DNA from: Bdellovibrionales bacterium | GTDB taxonomy: Bacteria; Bdellovibrionota; Bacteriovoracia; Bacteriovoracales; Bacteriovoracaceae | NCBI GenBank assembly: GCA_005791855.1 | Contig: SXUH01000104.1 | Span: forward strand, 1 to 5,755 | DNA: 5,755 nucleotides | Direction: 5' to 3' | In this document: positions 5,325 to 5,755 of the stretch, one piece after another | How the letters are laid out: each line of letters starts with the position of its first letter | Numbering within the stretch: position 1 is the first letter of the stretch | Notes under the pieces: generated by a model | Told to the model about the DNA's origin: nothing | Databases searched by the model: none | Seen by the model: the letters and a program-made list of their open reading frames with translations, nothing else | Translations under genes and position numbers: made by a program

Positions 5325-5755
5325 GCCGCATGCAGAAGGTCGTGTGGGCTTCCTCCGGAACGAGGAAGAGCTCTCCCCCGTGCTCGGAGACGATGGTCTT
5401 GGAGATGGAAAGGCCCAGGCCCGTGCCGCGGTTCACTTCCTTGGTGGTGAAGAAGGGATCCATGATCCGGTTCCGGAGCTCCGGTGAGATCCCCGGGCCC
5501 GAGTCCGTGACGTAGAGGTTGATCCAGTCCTGCTCGAGCGCGCACCGGACGTGGATCCACTTCTGCGGGAGCGGCTCGACGGCGTCCAGGGAATTGTTGA
5601 AGAGGTTCACGAGGACCTGGCAGAGCTGGACCTCCCGGCCCCGGGTCCAGACCTCTTCGGGGAGTTCGGGGATGCGCAGCTCGATGTTGTGGAGCTTGAG
5701 CCGGTTCTGGCAGATGTCCCGGCACTGGTCGAGGATCACCTGCAGGGAGACGACC
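5275..5755 (-). CDS. Sensor histidine kinase, C-terminal ATPase domain, cut by window edge
   Basis: The last 159 residues of a two-component sensor kinase; the sensor part, the phosphorylated histidine and the start lie beyond the right edge. The HATPase_c domain is complete in its motifs (numbering from the first visible codon): N box QVLVNLFNNSLDA at 46-58 with the Mg-ATP asparagine N54, G1 box DSGPG at 84-88, F box DPFFTTK at 99-105, and G2 box GTGLGLSIS at 110-118. The DPFFTTK and GTGLGL forms are typical of NtrB/ZraS-like HisKA kinases. The domain ends at TTFCMRLRR (138-146). A further 13 residues, rich in Pro, Ala and Arg, are encoded mostly opposite the end of the flavoenzyme gene. No response-regulator receiver domain follows, so this is not a hybrid kinase with a C-terminal receiver. 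An internal GTG at 5739 could be mistaken for a start, but the frame stays open to the edge. Confidence 0.92.
   Translation of the reverse strand, partial: VVSLQVILDQCRDICQNRLKLHNIELRIPELPEEVWTRGREVQLCQVLVNLFNNSLDAVEPLPQKWIHVRCALEQDWINLYVTDSGPGISPELRNRIMDPFFTTKEVNRGTGLGLSISKTIVSEHGGELFLVPEEAHTTFCMRLRRSAPRPEGRPAAPS

Noticed and set aside
5739..5755. GTG at 5739 as the start of a short kinase-like protein
   Set aside because: The frame is open to the window edge, and the residues before the GTG (VVSLQ) continue the usual linker of a histidine kinase. An ATPase domain alone starting here is unlikely.

Overview
The window is 5,755 bases of GC-rich, gene-dense bacterial DNA. It holds six protein-coding genes, two of them cut by the window edges. 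No RNA genes, insertion sequences, CRISPR arrays or phage genes are visible. A secretion-type signal peptide, an FadD that resembles the E. coli enzyme closely, and a short-form (E. coli-type) ribosome hibernation factor point to a Gram-negative, proteobacterium-like host. A Bdellovibrionota or deltaproteobacterial-type lineage is plausible, but that is inference and the sequence does not settle it. The AT-rich gaps between GC-rich genes are where promoters and terminators are found.

Layout: (i) 1-545, minus strand: a short hpf/raiA-type gene followed 17 bases later by the start of fadD, a long-chain fatty acid-CoA ligase. A promoter with a perfect TATAAT and a strong ribosome binding site precede hpf, so the pair looks like a small operon. 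(ii) 642-4254, minus strand: a 943-residue exported protein that I do not recognise, followed 40 bases later by a class I SAM-dependent methyltransferase. A hairpin with a U-rich tail overlaps the methyltransferase stop codon and probably ends the unit. (iii) 4255-4367: a 113-base divergent intergenic region holding the probable promoter of the large gene. It fits the spacing of a sigma-28 (FliA) promoter, with partial matches in both elements. (iv) 4368-5324, plus strand: an FMN-dependent enzyme of the nitronate monooxygenase / enoyl-ACP reductase II (FabK) family. (v) 5275-5755, minus strand: the C-terminal ATPase domain of a sensor histidine kinase, whose tail overlaps the flavoenzyme gene by 50 bases in a convergent arrangement.

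Functionally, hpf and fadD link ribosome hibernation with fatty-acid activation, as would suit starvation. The FabK/NMO-type enzyme may also touch fatty-acid metabolism, but it is a separate transcription unit. The most novel item is the 943-residue protein. It has a signal peptide, a cysteine-rich N-terminal half (15 cysteines, all before residue 530), a low-complexity Q/A/P/S linker, a charged coiled coil and a small C-terminal domain. Nothing in the window amounts to a recognisable defence, mobile or biosynthetic system.
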